Source: Cellvibrio sp. KY-GH-1 (GTDB lineage: Bacteria > Pseudomonadota > Gammaproteobacteria > Pseudomonadales > Cellvibrionaceae). Taken from it: a stretch of 64,000 nt of DNA. The notes under the pieces were generated by a model, which saw only the letters and a list, made by a program, of their open reading frames with translations, had not been told where the DNA came from and made no database searches. The stretch covers positions 4,113,501 through 4,177,500 of the forward strand of contig NZ_CP031728.1 in the NCBI RefSeq assembly GCF_008806975.1. The letters run 5' to 3'. Within the stretch, counting starts at the first letter, position 1. The number at the start of each line of letters is the position of its first letter. Positions 34,664-44,755 of this stretch are shown piece by piece. Position numbers and translations under genes: made by a program.

Positions 34664-35713
34664 TTAAGCCGCAACATGGGGAGGTATGAAAGCCGCGCTA
34701 AGGTTTTGGTAAATTTGTTGATAAGCCATTTGCATTCGCGATAAAGAAAAATCTTCCAGTGCACGCAAGCGCGCTTTGCGTGCTAATTGCTGTGCTTGCG
34801 CAGAATTGCGCAGCAAGCGTTCAAGTTTTTCGGCGAGCCTCTCGGGCGAATCGCTGGCCAGTAATAATCCGTCGCGCTCTTGCTGAATTAACGAGCCAGC
34901 GTTAGCGGTATTGTCGGTAATGCCTATAGTTGCGCAGCCGGCAGCCATTGCTTGCGCAATATGCAATTGATGCTGCTCGGGGTTACCAATAATCGCAATT
35001 TGATGATGCATCAATAAAAACGGCAAATTGCTGCAGTGTTCGGCGATGCGAATTTGATTGTCCAGTCCCAAGGCAGTGCCAAGTTGTTGCGCCGCGAGTT
35101 GATCGCGACGCTTACCGGATCCGGTGAGAAATACGCGCGGGTACAAGCGTTTTTCACGCAAACAGGCCAGTGCACGAATTAATTGCAAATGAAAAGAGCC
35201 ACTAAAACCACTGGGCATAATAATGCCTGGAATACGCAGGCCCAGTGGCACTTCATCGGCCTTAGCAAATTGCTCCAAGGCGATGCCATAGGGAATAGCG
35301 GTTACGTCATTCTGATTGACCGCAATAATATGTTTAACGCCGGCGCGCGCGCATGCAGTGCGACACCAGTTGGTGGTATTGAGTGAGTGAATAAATACGG
35401 CATCTGGCTGGTACTCGCGGCAGAGCCGATAAAATTCGTAACTGCGGCCAATGCTGGACCAACTGCTGAGTTGCTTGAAGGAAATACCTTCGCTGTGCCA
35501 GTGGCTGTCGTTGTGGAGGTTTGCATTCCTATCTACTACCAACAGTGCATCCAGTTGGGTATCAGTTTTTGCGGCTTGCACCAATTGCGCCACTGCAGTT
35601 TGCAGCGGTAGCGAATCATCGGCGACAAAATGCATAACGCGCAGCGCGCGCGCCAACGGCAAATGGTAGGACGCGGAATGGGGTGCAGCGGGTATACGGA
35701 TTCCGGAGTTCAT
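34664..35713 (-). CDS. Family 4-like glycosyltransferase (GT-B fold)
   Basis: This 349-residue glycosyltransferase shows a GT-B pattern. The N-terminal half has the acceptor-side Rossmann elements (RALRVMHFVADDSLP and a later AVFIHSLNTTNWC). The C-terminal half shows VFLTGSGKRRDQL, HHQIAIIGNPEQHQLHIAQ and a LIQQERDGLLLASDSPERLAEKL region. The typical EGxP donor motif appears altered to PEQHQLHIAQAMAAGC. It lies alone, convergent to the SDR gene. The polymer it builds is unknown. Confidence 0.8.
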   Translation of the reverse strand: MNSGIRIPAAPHSASYHLPLARALRVMHFVADDSLPLQTAVAQLVQAAKTDTQLDALLVVDRNANLHNDSHWHSEGISFKQLSSWSSIGRSYEFYRLCREYQPDAVFIHSLNTTNWCRTACARAGVKHIIAVNQNDVTAIPYGIALEQFAKADEVPLGLRIPGIIMPSGFSGSFHLQLIRALACLREKRLYPRVFLTGSGKRRDQLAAQQLGTALGLDNQIRIAEHCSNLPFLLMHHQIAIIGNPEQHQLHIAQAMAAGCATIGITDNTANAGSLIQQERDGLLLASDSPERLAEKLERLLRNSAQAQQLARKARLRALEDFSLSRMQMAYQQIYQNLSAAFIPPHVAA

Positions 35714-36015
35714 AAGCAGATACCACCTAGCTTGGGAAATTCAGGCTGTTCCATGGAAGATTCGGGCCAGTATAAAAATCTACGCGCTGCAGAGTTGTGA
35801 AACTTTGTGCGTTTTTGTGAAAATTTTCGTAAAGCACTTACTTTTGGCACATAAACGCCAGGTGGTAAATTTCATATTGTTTGAAGTTGGCAAATATTGT
35901 GTGGCGAGCTTGGCAATAATCTGCTTGTGAATTGGTTGCGAAAAAAATAACCCCTGGCCTGTGCGGCTCAGGGGTGATAACAAATGCAATTCAATAGTGC
36001 ATGAAGGTTCAGAAT
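35714..36015. other. Intergenic region with a terminator
   Basis: The minus-strand hairpin formed by ACCCCTGGCC (35950-35959) and GGCTCAGGGGT (35965-35975), followed on that strand by a T-rich run, is a good terminator for the S9 peptidase gene. The rest should hold the promoter of the glycosyltransferase gene. I see no other feature. Confidence 0.65.
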
Positions 36016-37962
36016 TTATTGCAGATGAGCATTAATAAATTTGATGCTGGCCTCAAGGGCTTGCTGGCGAGTTGGGCCCTCTGTGAGGTGGTGGTTGTCC
36101 CCTTCCAATTCAATCAGTTCAACAGATTTGTTGTTTTTCTTCAGTGCCTTAGCCATATCTTGCGATTGGCGAATCGGCACTATTTTGTCATTCTCTGAAT
36201 GAATCAATAATGCCGGCGCACCAAACTTGTCGGCGGAATTAAGTGGCGATACTTGCGCCAGCTTATTTTTATCAATATCGCCTTTGCCGTATTGCAGCGC
36301 CCAATAGGCAGCGGATTCGCTCTTGGCACCGTCTTGCGACTTGTCCCAGGAATACATGTCGTTCAAGTCTCCCAAACCGTTAATCGACACCACGCATTTA
36401 TACAATTCCGGCGTAAATGCACCACCGGCGAGGGCTGCATAGCCGCCGTAGCTGGCTCCCATAATGCAAATGCGTTTAGGGTCCGCATAACCTTTGGAGG
36501 TGAGAAATTTTACGGCATCAGTGATGTCGTCCTGCATTTTCTTGCCCCATTCTCCCAGGCCGGATTGGTAATGGTTGTAACCAAAACCCGTGGAGCCGCG
36601 AAATTGTGGTTGCATTACCAAATAGCCCTGCGCTGCCAATGCCTGTGCAAAGGGATTAAAACCAATTCGGTCATAACTGGCGGGGCCACCGTGTGGATAA
36701 ATGATGGTAGGTAAATTTTTTATCGCCGAAACTTTATCGCGCGGAATAGTAAGCAAGCTCGGAATTTTCATGCCGTCACGGGCAACATAAGTTGCTTTGC
36801 CAATAGGGTGAAGTTGCTCCGGTAAAATATTTGGACGGCCTGACGCGAGAAACTTGGGTTCGGCATTGTCGCTAAATAGAAAAAAATCGTCCGGGTAAGC
36901 AGAGCCCTCTACATTCACTACCCAGTGCTTCCAATCCGGGCTCCAATCGATTAGCCACACTGATTGTTCCGGAAACTGCGCAACCACGTCTTTCATCCGT
37001 TGATTTAGCTTTTCATCAAAAAACTGATAACTGGGGGTAAAACCGGAGTAACGAACACCAAAGACCACACGGTTAACATTGGTAATTACACCTTCAATGT
37101 CAGCATTGTCCCTACTGAGTAATGGGCCCTTAATGCTGCCATCGGCAAGGCTCATGGTGTAGTAGCTTTTGCGATTTGACTCGTCGGTAAGCAGCATGAC
37201 TAGCGATTTGTAATCGGGAGTCAGGCCGACAAAAGCACGATTGCGAATTTTGGTTTCTTCGCTGAAAATTTTCACCCATTTATTATTTTGCAAACTCAGG
37301 ATGCGGTGCTCGCTATTTCGCTCATCAAATTCTTCCTGGGCTATGGCATCGCCTTCTGCATTAACAAAAAAATCAACGGCCTGATAATCACCAGCGTGGA
37401 CTACGCGCAGATTTTTCTTTTTCAGATTAACTTTATAAAGTGCGTATTTAGGTGTGGGGAAATGGTTGTCAACCTGGGTAAACGCTGGCATTAGCGCGTA
37501 GTTACCATCGGGAGTAATTCCAACAATTCCGCCAAGACCTGTTTGCCCCGCAAGAATTTTCTCGCCGGGAATTAGCAGTTGACGGGTTTTCTTGTCTTTA
37601 ATGCTGTGTACAAATGCGGTGCTCAAATCAAACTTGCCGCGAAAGCCGGCTACGCGCGTGTATTCAGATGCGCGAAAAATAATTTGGTCATCGTTAATGA
37701 AAAATATTCCATCAGGCTCAATGTTTGATAGATCAATTGTTGAGAGCACCTTTTTATCGCTCAGTGAAAGAACCACTAATGCATCTAACTTTTCTGTGGT
37801 ATTGCGATACGCGAGAAGTTGGCCATTAGGTGAAATCGTGACCATGCTCATATTTGGCAGGCCCCCGTAGTCTTTCAGGTTGACGGTGGCGTAAGCGCCG
37901 CTGGTGATAGTACAAAAAAGCAAAATGCCGAGTTGAATCCCAAGGTATACACGTCTGAACAT
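36016..37962 (-). CDS. Exported S9-family prolyl oligopeptidase
   Basis: This 648-residue serine peptidase probably works in the periplasm on short proline-containing peptides. I use the ATG at 37962 because GGAG lies just upstream. A signal peptide ends near AYA. A seven-bladed propeller-like region covers residues 30-380. The catalytic domain contains IYPHGGPASYDRIGFNPF (oxyanion), the nucleophile GASYGGYAAL, the acid in HSENDKIVP and the His in GDNHHLTEG. The S9C/DPP-IV-like layout is clear. It ends with a terminator. Confidence 0.92.
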   Translation of the reverse strand: MFRRVYLGIQLGILLFCTITSGAYATVNLKDYGGLPNMSMVTISPNGQLLAYRNTTEKLDALVVLSLSDKKVLSTIDLSNIEPDGIFFINDDQIIFRASEYTRVAGFRGKFDLSTAFVHSIKDKKTRQLLIPGEKILAGQTGLGGIVGITPDGNYALMPAFTQVDNHFPTPKYALYKVNLKKKNLRVVHAGDYQAVDFFVNAEGDAIAQEEFDERNSEHRILSLQNNKWVKIFSEETKIRNRAFVGLTPDYKSLVMLLTDESNRKSYYTMSLADGSIKGPLLSRDNADIEGVITNVNRVVFGVRYSGFTPSYQFFDEKLNQRMKDVVAQFPEQSVWLIDWSPDWKHWVVNVEGSAYPDDFFLFSDNAEPKFLASGRPNILPEQLHPIGKATYVARDGMKIPSLLTIPRDKVSAIKNLPTIIYPHGGPASYDRIGFNPFAQALAAQGYLVMQPQFRGSTGFGYNHYQSGLGEWGKKMQDDITDAVKFLTSKGYADPKRICIMGASYGGYAALAGGAFTPELYKCVVSINGLGDLNDMYSWDKSQDGAKSESAAYWALQYGKGDIDKNKLAQVSPLNSADKFGAPALLIHSENDKIVPIRQSQDMAKALKKNNKSVELIELEGDNHHLTEGPTRQQALEASIKFINAHLQ

Positions 37963-38180
37963 AATTCGCTCCATTCAGTTATTAACTACATTTCTCCGTA
38001 AAACCGGCTGTGCCGATCCAAGTGAGCAGTATCTACAGGGTGTATCCGGGCGTCAATCTACCTTGGCAATTGTGGTCGAATTAAGTTTCATTTAATCCAG
38101 TCTCCTTATTCTTGGTGGGTCGACATCGCTAACGCGGATTTATAACCCCCCAATTTTTACTGTGAATGAGGAGCTTTAAC

Positions 38181-38483
38181 ATGAAACTGATTACATTGAT
38201 CACCGCCAGTTTGACCCTGCTGAGTTTAACGGCTCAGGCACGTGACCTGAGTGCGGATGACGCCCAGAAGCTGCGTGACTCTGGTAACATCGTCACTTTT
38301 GAAACCTTGAATAAGATTGTGTCGGCACAGCACCCCAAAGGGATTATTTACGAGGCCGAGCTGGATAAAGAATGGGGCCGTTACGTTTATCAATTAGAAC
38401 TGATCGATGCTCAGGGTATGGAATGGGATATGGAGCTGGATGCTGCCACTGGTGAAATTCTGAAAAACCGGCAAGACGATTAA
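38181..38483 (+). CDS. PepSY-domain periplasmic protein
   Basis: The product has 100 residues from the ATG at 38181, which is preceded by GAGGAG; the upstream in-frame start at 38166 lacks a ribosome site. The signal peptide ends near AQA, and the mature part carries one PepSY domain (YEAELDKEWGRYVYQLELID, LDAATGEILKNRQDD). PepSY proteins often modulate sensors or proteases in the envelope. It is followed 15 bp later by a second PepSY gene and then a two-component pair. Confidence 0.88.
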   Translation: MKLITLITASLTLLSLTAQARDLSADDAQKLRDSGNIVTFETLNKIVSAQHPKGIIYEAELDKEWGRYVYQLELIDAQGMEWDMELDAATGEILKNRQDD

Positions 38484-38498
38484 TCCATCGGAACTGTT

Positions 38499-38801
38499 AT
38501 GAATTCTGTCGCTCGCGTTGTGTTGTTACTGTTGTTGCTCACCAGCAGTGTGAGCGCGCGCGATTTGTCGCAAGACGAAGCCCTGCGTCTGCGTGAGCAG
38601 GGCCGAATTATTCCGCTCGAACAAGTATTATCGTTAATTGCACAACGTCATCCGCAAGCGAGCCTACTGGAAGTGGAATTGGAAGAGGATGACGATATTT
38701 ATATCTACGAGGTGGAACTCGCCACGGGTGAAGGCCTGGTGCGCGAACTGGAAATTGATGCGTCCACCGGCAAAATTTTAAAAGACGAGGAGGATGACTA
38801 G
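38499..38801 (+). CDS. PepSY-domain periplasmic protein
   Basis: This is a paralogue of the preceding gene, with 100 residues. The signal peptide ends near VSA. The PepSY domain includes [20 protein letters not shown] and [16 protein letters not shown], with more acidic residues than the first copy. Its stop TAG shares one base with the GTG start of the response-regulator gene, so translation is coupled. It probably helps the kinase in this operon sense an envelope or metal signal, by analogy with other PepSY-kinase operons. Confidence 0.88.
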   Translation: MNSVARVVLLLLLLTSSVSARDLSQDEALRLREQGRIIPLEQVLSLIAQRHPQASLLEVELEEDDDIYIYEVELATGEGLVRELEIDASTGKILKDEEDD

Positions 38802-39463
38802 TGCGTATCCTAATCGTCGAAGACAATGTGGCACTGGCCGATGAATTGACAGCCGATTTAAAACGCGCGGGCTACGCAGTGGATTGGCTGGCTGATGGGC
38901 GCGATGCATTAATTCAAGGTGCCGTTGAACCTTACGATTTAATCCTGCTGGATGTTGGCTTGCCGGGGAAATCCGGTTTGGAAATTCTGCGTGAATGGCG
39001 CGCAACGCAAATGCATTGCCCGGTATTAATTCTAACCGCGCGCGACCACTGGGCTGAGCGTATTGAAGGGTTAAAGGCGGGCGCCGATGATTATCTTACC
39101 AAACCTTTTCATCCAGAAGAGCTGCAATTGCGTATTCAAGCATTGCTACGTCGCGTACACGGACGAGTTAATCAACCGCAAATTCATGCCGGCGGTTTGC
39201 AACTGGATGAAGCGCGGCAGTGTGTAGTAAACGATAGTGAACACATCGAATTGACTGCAGCAGAATTTAGTTTGTTGCGCTATTTAATGTTGCATGAAGG
39301 AAAAATTATTTCCAAAACCCAATTAAACGATCACCTCTACAATGGTGAAACTGAGCGTGATTCCAACGTGATTGAAGTGCATATTAATCATTTGCGGCGC
39401 AAGCTGGGTAAGGACTTGATTGAAACCAAGCGCGGGCAGGGTTATCGCTTGCAAAAAAATTAG
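38801..39463 (+). CDS. OmpR-family response regulator (QseB/PmrA-like)
   Basis: This 220-residue transcription factor has an N-terminal receiver domain (MRILIVEDN, phospho-acceptor Asp in [13 protein letters not shown] and K in DDYLTKPF) and a C-terminal winged helix ([37 protein letters not shown]). The start is GTG, preceded by GAGGAGG. It lies between PepSY genes and the kinase gene and should be phosphorylated by that kinase. Its own operon is a likely target. Confidence 0.94.
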   Translation: MRILIVEDNVALADELTADLKRAGYAVDWLADGRDALIQGAVEPYDLILLDVGLPGKSGLEILREWRATQMHCPVLILTARDHWAERIEGLKAGADDYLTKPFHPEELQLRIQALLRRVHGRVNQPQIHAGGLQLDEARQCVVNDSEHIELTAAEFSLLRYLMLHEGKIISKTQLNDHLYNGETERDSNVIEVHINHLRRKLGKDLIETKRGQGYRLQKN

Positions 39464-39533
39464 GCCGGTGGCCAGGGATGCTGTTGTTAAAAGGACGTGC
39501 TAGCGCGAGATTATTTTTTTGTTTAAACGCACG

Positions 39534-40853
39534 ATGAATTCTATTCAACAGCGACTGGGTATTGGCCTGGTTGGTTTGTTAATTATTACTGGCCTGGTGC
39601 TGGCACAAATTAGTTTCTGGTTGCTTGATCAGGGGCTGAGGCGCTATTGGCAAACGCATTTGCACCACGAAGCAGAAACGCTGCTCGCGGCGCTGGTACG
39701 CGGTGCTAATGGGGTGGAGTTGGATCAGCAGCGTTTGTCTGCCAGTTACAAACGCCCCTATTCCGGGGCCTATTTTGTGGTTGTGTTTCCCGAACAACAG
39801 TGGCGCTCGCGCTCTTCGTGGGATTACCACTTGCCTCTGCCGAAAACCCGGGGTTTGCACGCTGGTTTGGTGGATGGCCCGGAAGCGGAAGAGCTATTGG
39901 TGTATCGCGCGGACTTTCGCCGCTACGGTAACAATATCCAGATTATTACCGCACAGGATTACACACCGATTCTGCAGAGCTTCCATCGCTGGCAATGGAT
40001 TAGTGCCGGCATAGGTATGATCGCGCTAATACTGCTGGTATTAGTTCAGCGTTATCTGGTTCAGCGCGCGCTCCTGCCGTTGGAGAAGGTGCGCGTACAA
40101 ATCGCGCAGTTGCAGCAGGGGCAGCGCAGCTTGCTCGATCAACCAACGCTCGATGAGCTAAAACCTTTGGTCGAGCAAATCAATCATTTATTGCATCACA
40201 CCGAAGACACACTCAGTCGTTCGCGCAATGCGTTGGGCAATTTGGGGCACGCGTTAAAAACACCTCTGGCGATTTTATTCAGCCTTGCTAACCGCCACGA
40301 ATTAAATGCTCACCCTGAATTGCGCGATCAATTTCGTCAGCAGTTACAAAGTATGCAAGAGCGCATCAGCCGTGAGTTGGGTCGCGCTCGACTCGCAGGC
40401 GAGGTTCTGCCCGGAGCCTATTTTGATTGCGCAAAAGAGTTGCCGGATCTATGCAGTACCTTGCAGCAAATACATCAGCGCAATTTGCAATTGGAGTGGC
40501 GCGCTGAACCTGGCATGCGCTTGCCGTGGGATCGCGAAGATATTTTGGAGTTATTGGGCAATTTGTTAGATAACGCCTGCAAATGGGCGCACCAAAAAGT
40601 TGCTATTAACATTGTGTTGGAACATGCGCATTACGTCATTACGATTGATGACGACGGTCCAGGTATAGCGCCGGAATTGCGCGAGCAAGTATTAACGCGG
40701 GGCGCGCGTCTTGACGAGCAAATTCAGGGGCATGGGTTGGGCTTGGGCATAGTGCGCGACATAGTGGAACATTGTCGCGGTAAATTGGCGCTGGAAACCA
40801 GCCCCCTGGGTGGGTTGCGTGCGTTAATTTTGTTGCCCGCTATTCGCACTTAA
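39534..40853 (+). CDS. Membrane sensor histidine kinase (QseC/PmrB-like)
   Basis: This 439-residue inner-membrane kinase has two membrane segments (about residues 8-30 and 155-175), a periplasmic domain, a HAMP-like linker, and the phospho-acceptor His239 in GHALKTPLA. The ATPase part shows NLLDNACKWA (N box), DDDGPGI (G1) and GHGLGLGIV (G2). I prefer ATG at 39534 over the upstream TTG at 39519. It ends in TTAA that also contains the stop of the convergent RIO-kinase gene. It forms a two-component system with the preceding regulator. Confidence 0.93.
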   Translation: MNSIQQRLGIGLVGLLIITGLVLAQISFWLLDQGLRRYWQTHLHHEAETLLAALVRGANGVELDQQRLSASYKRPYSGAYFVVVFPEQQWRSRSSWDYHLPLPKTRGLHAGLVDGPEAEELLVYRADFRRYGNNIQIITAQDYTPILQSFHRWQWISAGIGMIALILLVLVQRYLVQRALLPLEKVRVQIAQLQQGQRSLLDQPTLDELKPLVEQINHLLHHTEDTLSRSRNALGNLGHALKTPLAILFSLANRHELNAHPELRDQFRQQLQSMQERISRELGRARLAGEVLPGAYFDCAKELPDLCSTLQQIHQRNLQLEWRAEPGMRLPWDREDILELLGNLLDNACKWAHQKVAINIVLEHAHYVITIDDDGPGIAPELREQVLTRGARLDEQIQGHGLGLGIVRDIVEHCRGKLALETSPLGGLRALILLPAIRT

Positions 40854-41710
40854 AACTCGCCGTTGCGCGCCATACGCTCGCGCTCTTTGCGGTCTTCCTC
40901 TTCCAGTTTGGCGTGTTCGATAATGCGCATCATGGTGGCGATATCGGCATCCACATTACTTTGCGCAAATTGTCCGGTGAGTTTTACTGCGGGGTGTAAA
41001 TTGCCGTGCTCGAATAAATCCCAAATTTCTTCACCAAAATGGGTGACTAATAAATCCGGCGCGTACTGGCCGAAATACTGGGTCATATTATTTACATCGC
41101 GCAGCAACATCATTTTGGCGTTGTTGTTGCCCGCTGCATTCACGGCTTGGGGTAAATCAATGACGACCGGGCCCGAGTGATCGATCAAGACATTAAATTC
41201 AGATAAATCGCCGTGAACCAGGCCAGCACAGAGCATGCGTACAATTTCCTGCATCATGCGGCCGTGGTAATCGCGCGCGGTGTCTGCATCAAAGGCGACA
41301 TCATCCAAACGCGGCGCCGGGTCGCCTTCTTCATCGACGACCAGCTCCATCACCAGCACACCCTCCAAAAACCAGTAGGGTTCGGGTACCCGAACCCCCG
41401 CTTGCGCGAGGCGATAGAGCGCTTCTACTTCTGCATTTAACCAGGCTTCCTCGGCTTCTTTTTGACCAAATTTGGTCCCCTTGGCCATGGCGCGCGCGCG
41501 GCGTGAATTGCGCACTGTGCGCCCTTCCTGATATTGCGCTGCCTGCTTAAAGCTGCGTTTATGCGCTTCTTTATAGACCTTGGCGCAACGCACCTGGTTA
41601 TTGGCGCTAACGACAAAAACCTGGGCCTCTTTGCCGCTCATCAGTTGGTAGTAAACCTCGTCGATCAAACCATCATCGACCAGAGGTTGCAGGCGCTTGG
41701 GTATCTTCAT
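40850..41710 (-). CDS. RIO-type serine/threonine protein kinase
   Basis: This cytoplasmic kinase has 286 residues from the ATG at 41710. That start removes an unlikely N-terminal extension reaching 41803, although its ribosome site is weak. The RIO fold is seen in LMSGKEAQVFVVSANN, the catalytic-loop motif LVHGDLSEFNVLID and the metal-binding VVIDLPQAV. Bacterial RIO-like kinases of this group are common in Pseudomonas relatives. The substrate is unknown. It converges on the histidine-kinase gene with overlapping stop codons. Confidence 0.9.
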   Translation of the reverse strand: MKIPKRLQPLVDDGLIDEVYYQLMSGKEAQVFVVSANNQVRCAKVYKEAHKRSFKQAAQYQEGRTVRNSRRARAMAKGTKFGQKEAEEAWLNAEVEALYRLAQAGVRVPEPYWFLEGVLVMELVVDEEGDPAPRLDDVAFDADTARDYHGRMMQEIVRMLCAGLVHGDLSEFNVLIDHSGPVVIDLPQAVNAAGNNNAKMMLLRDVNNMTQYFGQYAPDLLVTHFGEEIWDLFEHGNLHPAVKLTGQFAQSNVDADIATMMRIIEHAKLEEEDRKERERMARNGEF

Positions 41711-41824
41711 GAATAAATGGGCAGAGTTGAAAGTGCTAATGGTAGCACTGCGGGGCTGTGCAGCAGAAATATTCTGCGGTAAAAATACCCCGGTAATTCC
41801 CACAGCGTTTAGGAGACATCGGCG

Positions 41825-42841
41825 ATGACCAATTTATCTACCCTGCACAAGTCGCGAACTCTATGTCTTGTGATCGGTTGCTTCCTATCCGGTTTGTTGC
41901 TGACGTTGCCGGTATTGGCAACTAGCGGGGATAAAACGATCCGCGAACGCATCAAAGAGCGCCGTTCGGATGCACAGCCAGATGTGCCCATAACCAAACC
42001 CGGAGATTATGAGCGCAGCCTGCTGCATTATGGGGTCAATCGTCATTATCGAATCCACGTTCCACGCGCTTATAACCCGGCAACGCCAACACCCTTGGTC
42101 GTGGCCTTTCATGGCGGTGGGGGCGATAGCGATTATATGGCGCAGGATAAATACTACGGCTTGATTTCAAAATCCGATGCTGCAGGTTTCGTTGTGGTAT
42201 TTCCCAATGGTTACAGCAAATTCCGCTCGGGCAAATTTGCCACCTGGAATGCCGGCGCCTGCTGCGCCAATGCGCGCGACAAAAATAGCGATGATGTGGG
42301 ATTCGTGCGGGCCATGTTGCGCAAAGTATCTGCTGAGTTAATGATTGATCGCCAGCGCATATACGCAACAGGGATGTCCAACGGCGGCATGATGTCCTAT
42401 CGCCTGGCCTGTGAAATGGCCGATACCTTTGCCGCAATTGCCGCCGTGGCTGGCACTGACAATACGCTCAGCTGCGCACCGCGCAAACCCGTTTCGATTC
42501 TGCATATCCACGCGGCGAACGATGATCGCGTACTGTTTAATGGTGGCGCAGGGGAAAAATTCAGGGATGAGTCCAAGGTCACCGACTTCATTTCTGTTCC
42601 GGCGACCATCGCCAAATGGGTAAAACAAAACCAGTGCGGCAGCCAGCCACGGCGAGTGCTGGAAAAGCCGGGCGCCTATTGCGAGCAATATTCCCACTGT
42701 GCAGGTGCGGTGAAAGTACAGCTGTGCGTAACCGAGACGGGTGGGCACTCCTGGCCGGGCGGAAGCAAGCCGCGCGGCGATGAACCTCCCTCGCAAGCGA
42801 TCTCGGCCAATGACGTCATGTGGGATTTTTTCTCCCAATAA
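41825..42841 (+). CDS. Secreted CE1-like esterase of the PHB depolymerase/feruloyl esterase family
   Basis: This exported esterase has 338 residues. A signal peptide ends around VLA. The catalytic features are the oxyanion AFHGGGGDSDYM, the nucleophile elbow GMSNGGMMSY, an acid residue in HIHAANDDRVLF and the His in GGHSWPGG. Members of this LpqC-like group cleave feruloyl or acetyl esters of plant polysaccharide or short polyesters; the organism's likely polysaccharide-degrading lifestyle suggests the former. AGGAGA lies 8 nt before the ATG. The next gene begins about 100 bp downstream. Confidence 0.86.
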   Translation: MTNLSTLHKSRTLCLVIGCFLSGLLLTLPVLATSGDKTIRERIKERRSDAQPDVPITKPGDYERSLLHYGVNRHYRIHVPRAYNPATPTPLVVAFHGGGGDSDYMAQDKYYGLISKSDAAGFVVVFPNGYSKFRSGKFATWNAGACCANARDKNSDDVGFVRAMLRKVSAELMIDRQRIYATGMSNGGMMSYRLACEMADTFAAIAAVAGTDNTLSCAPRKPVSILHIHAANDDRVLFNGGAGEKFRDESKVTDFISVPATIAKWVKQNQCGSQPRRVLEKPGAYCEQYSHCAGAVKVQLCVTETGGHSWPGGSKPRGDEPPSQAISANDVMWDFFSQ

Positions 42842-42943
42842 ACGCACCGCGTATTGATAATTGCGTTTCAGGGCCCATCTCGGTGGTTGCTCCCTGGCGA
42901 GCAGCTATCCTTTCATCTCCCCATTGATCAAAAGGCTCTCCTT

Positions 42944-44755
42944 ATGCGCGGCATGCACTCGTCCGGACTATCGGTTCACCCTAACAATGAAGTGCGTGAA
43001 GAAAGCCCGAAGGTCAATTTGCGCCAAAGCATGAACTACCTGCTGCCCTATTTATGGGAATTTAAAGGGCGGGTGCTGTTGGCGATGCTGGCACTGCTTG
43101 CTGCCAAAGGCGCAACGCTAGTGATGCCCTGGGCACTGAAACATATTATCGATGGCGTTGATCGCAGCCTCGCGCCAGAACTTGCACTACCGGCATTTTT
43201 TATTTTGTTTTACGGCGCCCTGCGTTTTGGGAGTGTATTTTTTGGTGAAGTGCGCGATGCCTTATTCAGCCGCGTTACCGAACACGCCATGCGCAAAATT
43301 GGTTTGCGCGTGTTCAAACATTTGCATTCGCTTGAATTGGCATTTCATTTGGATCGCGCCACCGGGGGCATCAGCCGCGATATAGAGCGTGGCACCAACG
43401 GCATCAGTTTTTTAATGCGCTTTTTAATGTTCAATATCGTTCCCACCCTGTTTGAAATTCTCATGGTGGCAATCATTTTTGCCGCGGCCTTTTCTATTTG
43501 GTATGCCGTAATCACTCTGATCGCCGTGGCGGTTTATGTTGTCTTCACCATCTACACCACTGAGTGGCGCAATAAGTTTGTACGCGAAGCCAATCAGGCA
43601 GACTCCTCCACCAGTACCCGCGCAATAGACTCATTACTCAATTACGAAACGGTAAAATACTTCAACAACGAAAATTACGAAGCCGAGACCTACGATAAAT
43701 TTCTGGAAAAGTGGGAGTCCGCCAAATTAAAAAATCGCATGTCGCTACTCGCACTCAACTCGGGCCAAGCGCTGATTATCGCACTGGCAATGACGGCCAT
43801 GATGTGGATGGCGGCGCAGAGTGTGCTGGATAAAACCATGACCCTGGGTGATTTGGCGATGATTAATGCCTATATGATCCAGCTGTTTATTCCGCTCAAC
43901 TTCCTCGGTTTTGTCTATCGCGAAATTCGCCGTTCGCTCACTGATTTGGAAAATATGCTGGCGCTGTTAAAGCGCACTCCAGCGATTAGCGATGCAGCTG
44001 ACGCAAAGCCACTGCAAGTAAGTCGCGGGGAAATTTGTTGGCAGCAGGTGGATTTTGGCTATCACAAAGAGCGCCCGATTTTGCAACAACTGGACCTGCA
44101 TATTCCCGCTGGCAGTAAATTGGCCATTGTCGGCTCATCTGGCGCCGGGAAAAGTACCCTCTCGCGCTTGCTCTATCGCTTTTACGATATTGATGGCGGA
44201 AACATTTCTATCGATGGTCAGGATATTCGCTCAGTCACCTTGGATTCGTTGCGCCGTGCGATCGCGATAGTGCCACAGGATACGGTTCTGTTTAACACCA
44301 GCATTCGCGAGAACATCGCCTACGGCAATCCCTCGGCAACGAATGAAGAAATCGATCGCGCAATTAAAATGGCCCACCTGGAGCAATTTATTAATAGCCT
44401 GCCCAACGGCGATCAAACACTGGTGGGTGAGCGCGGCTTAAAAGTTTCCGGGGGCGAGAAGCAGCGCATCGCTATCGCGCGGGTGCTTTTAAAAGGCGCA
44501 AGTATTCTAATTTTCGATGAGGCGACCAGTGCGTTGGACTCAAAATCTGAAGCAGCGATACTGGATGCGATGCGCGAAGTGTCCAGTGGCCATACCACGT
44601 TGGTAATTGCTCATCGCTTGTCCACGGTAGTGGATGCGGATTGCATAGTGGTCATGGAAAATGGCCATGTCATAGAACAGGGGACTCACAATGAGTTACT
44701 CGCGCTGCAGGGCTACTACGCCAAACTTTGGGCCATGCAGTTACAAGAAGAATAA
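42944..44755 (+). CDS. ABC transporter, Atm1/HMT1-type fused permease-ATPase
   Basis: This is a homodimeric ABC exporter in the inner membrane, with a six-helix domain and a C-terminal ATPase. From the ATG at 42944, with AAGG 8 nt upstream, it has 603 residues. The membrane part carries the SFHLDRATGGISRDIERG-like region and YETVKYFNNENYE, signatures of the Atm1 group, which exports glutathione-linked sulfur or metal species. The ATPase has GSSGAGKST (Walker A), VSGGEKQRIAIAR (ABC signature) and LIFDEATSALD (Walker B). It follows the esterase gene but is probably independent. Confidence 0.9.
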   Translation: MRGMHSSGLSVHPNNEVREESPKVNLRQSMNYLLPYLWEFKGRVLLAMLALLAAKGATLVMPWALKHIIDGVDRSLAPELALPAFFILFYGALRFGSVFFGEVRDALFSRVTEHAMRKIGLRVFKHLHSLELAFHLDRATGGISRDIERGTNGISFLMRFLMFNIVPTLFEILMVAIIFAAAFSIWYAVITLIAVAVYVVFTIYTTEWRNKFVREANQADSSTSTRAIDSLLNYETVKYFNNENYEAETYDKFLEKWESAKLKNRMSLLALNSGQALIIALAMTAMMWMAAQSVLDKTMTLGDLAMINAYMIQLFIPLNFLGFVYREIRRSLTDLENMLALLKRTPAISDAADAKPLQVSRGEICWQQVDFGYHKERPILQQLDLHIPAGSKLAIVGSSGAGKSTLSRLLYRFYDIDGGNISIDGQDIRSVTLDSLRRAIAIVPQDTVLFNTSIRENIAYGNPSATNEEIDRAIKMAHLEQFINSLPNGDQTLVGERGLKVSGGEKQRIAIARVLLKGASILIFDEATSALDSKSEAAILDAMREVSSGHTTLVIAHRLSTVVDADCIVVMENGHVIEQGTHNELLALQGYYAKLWAMQLQEE

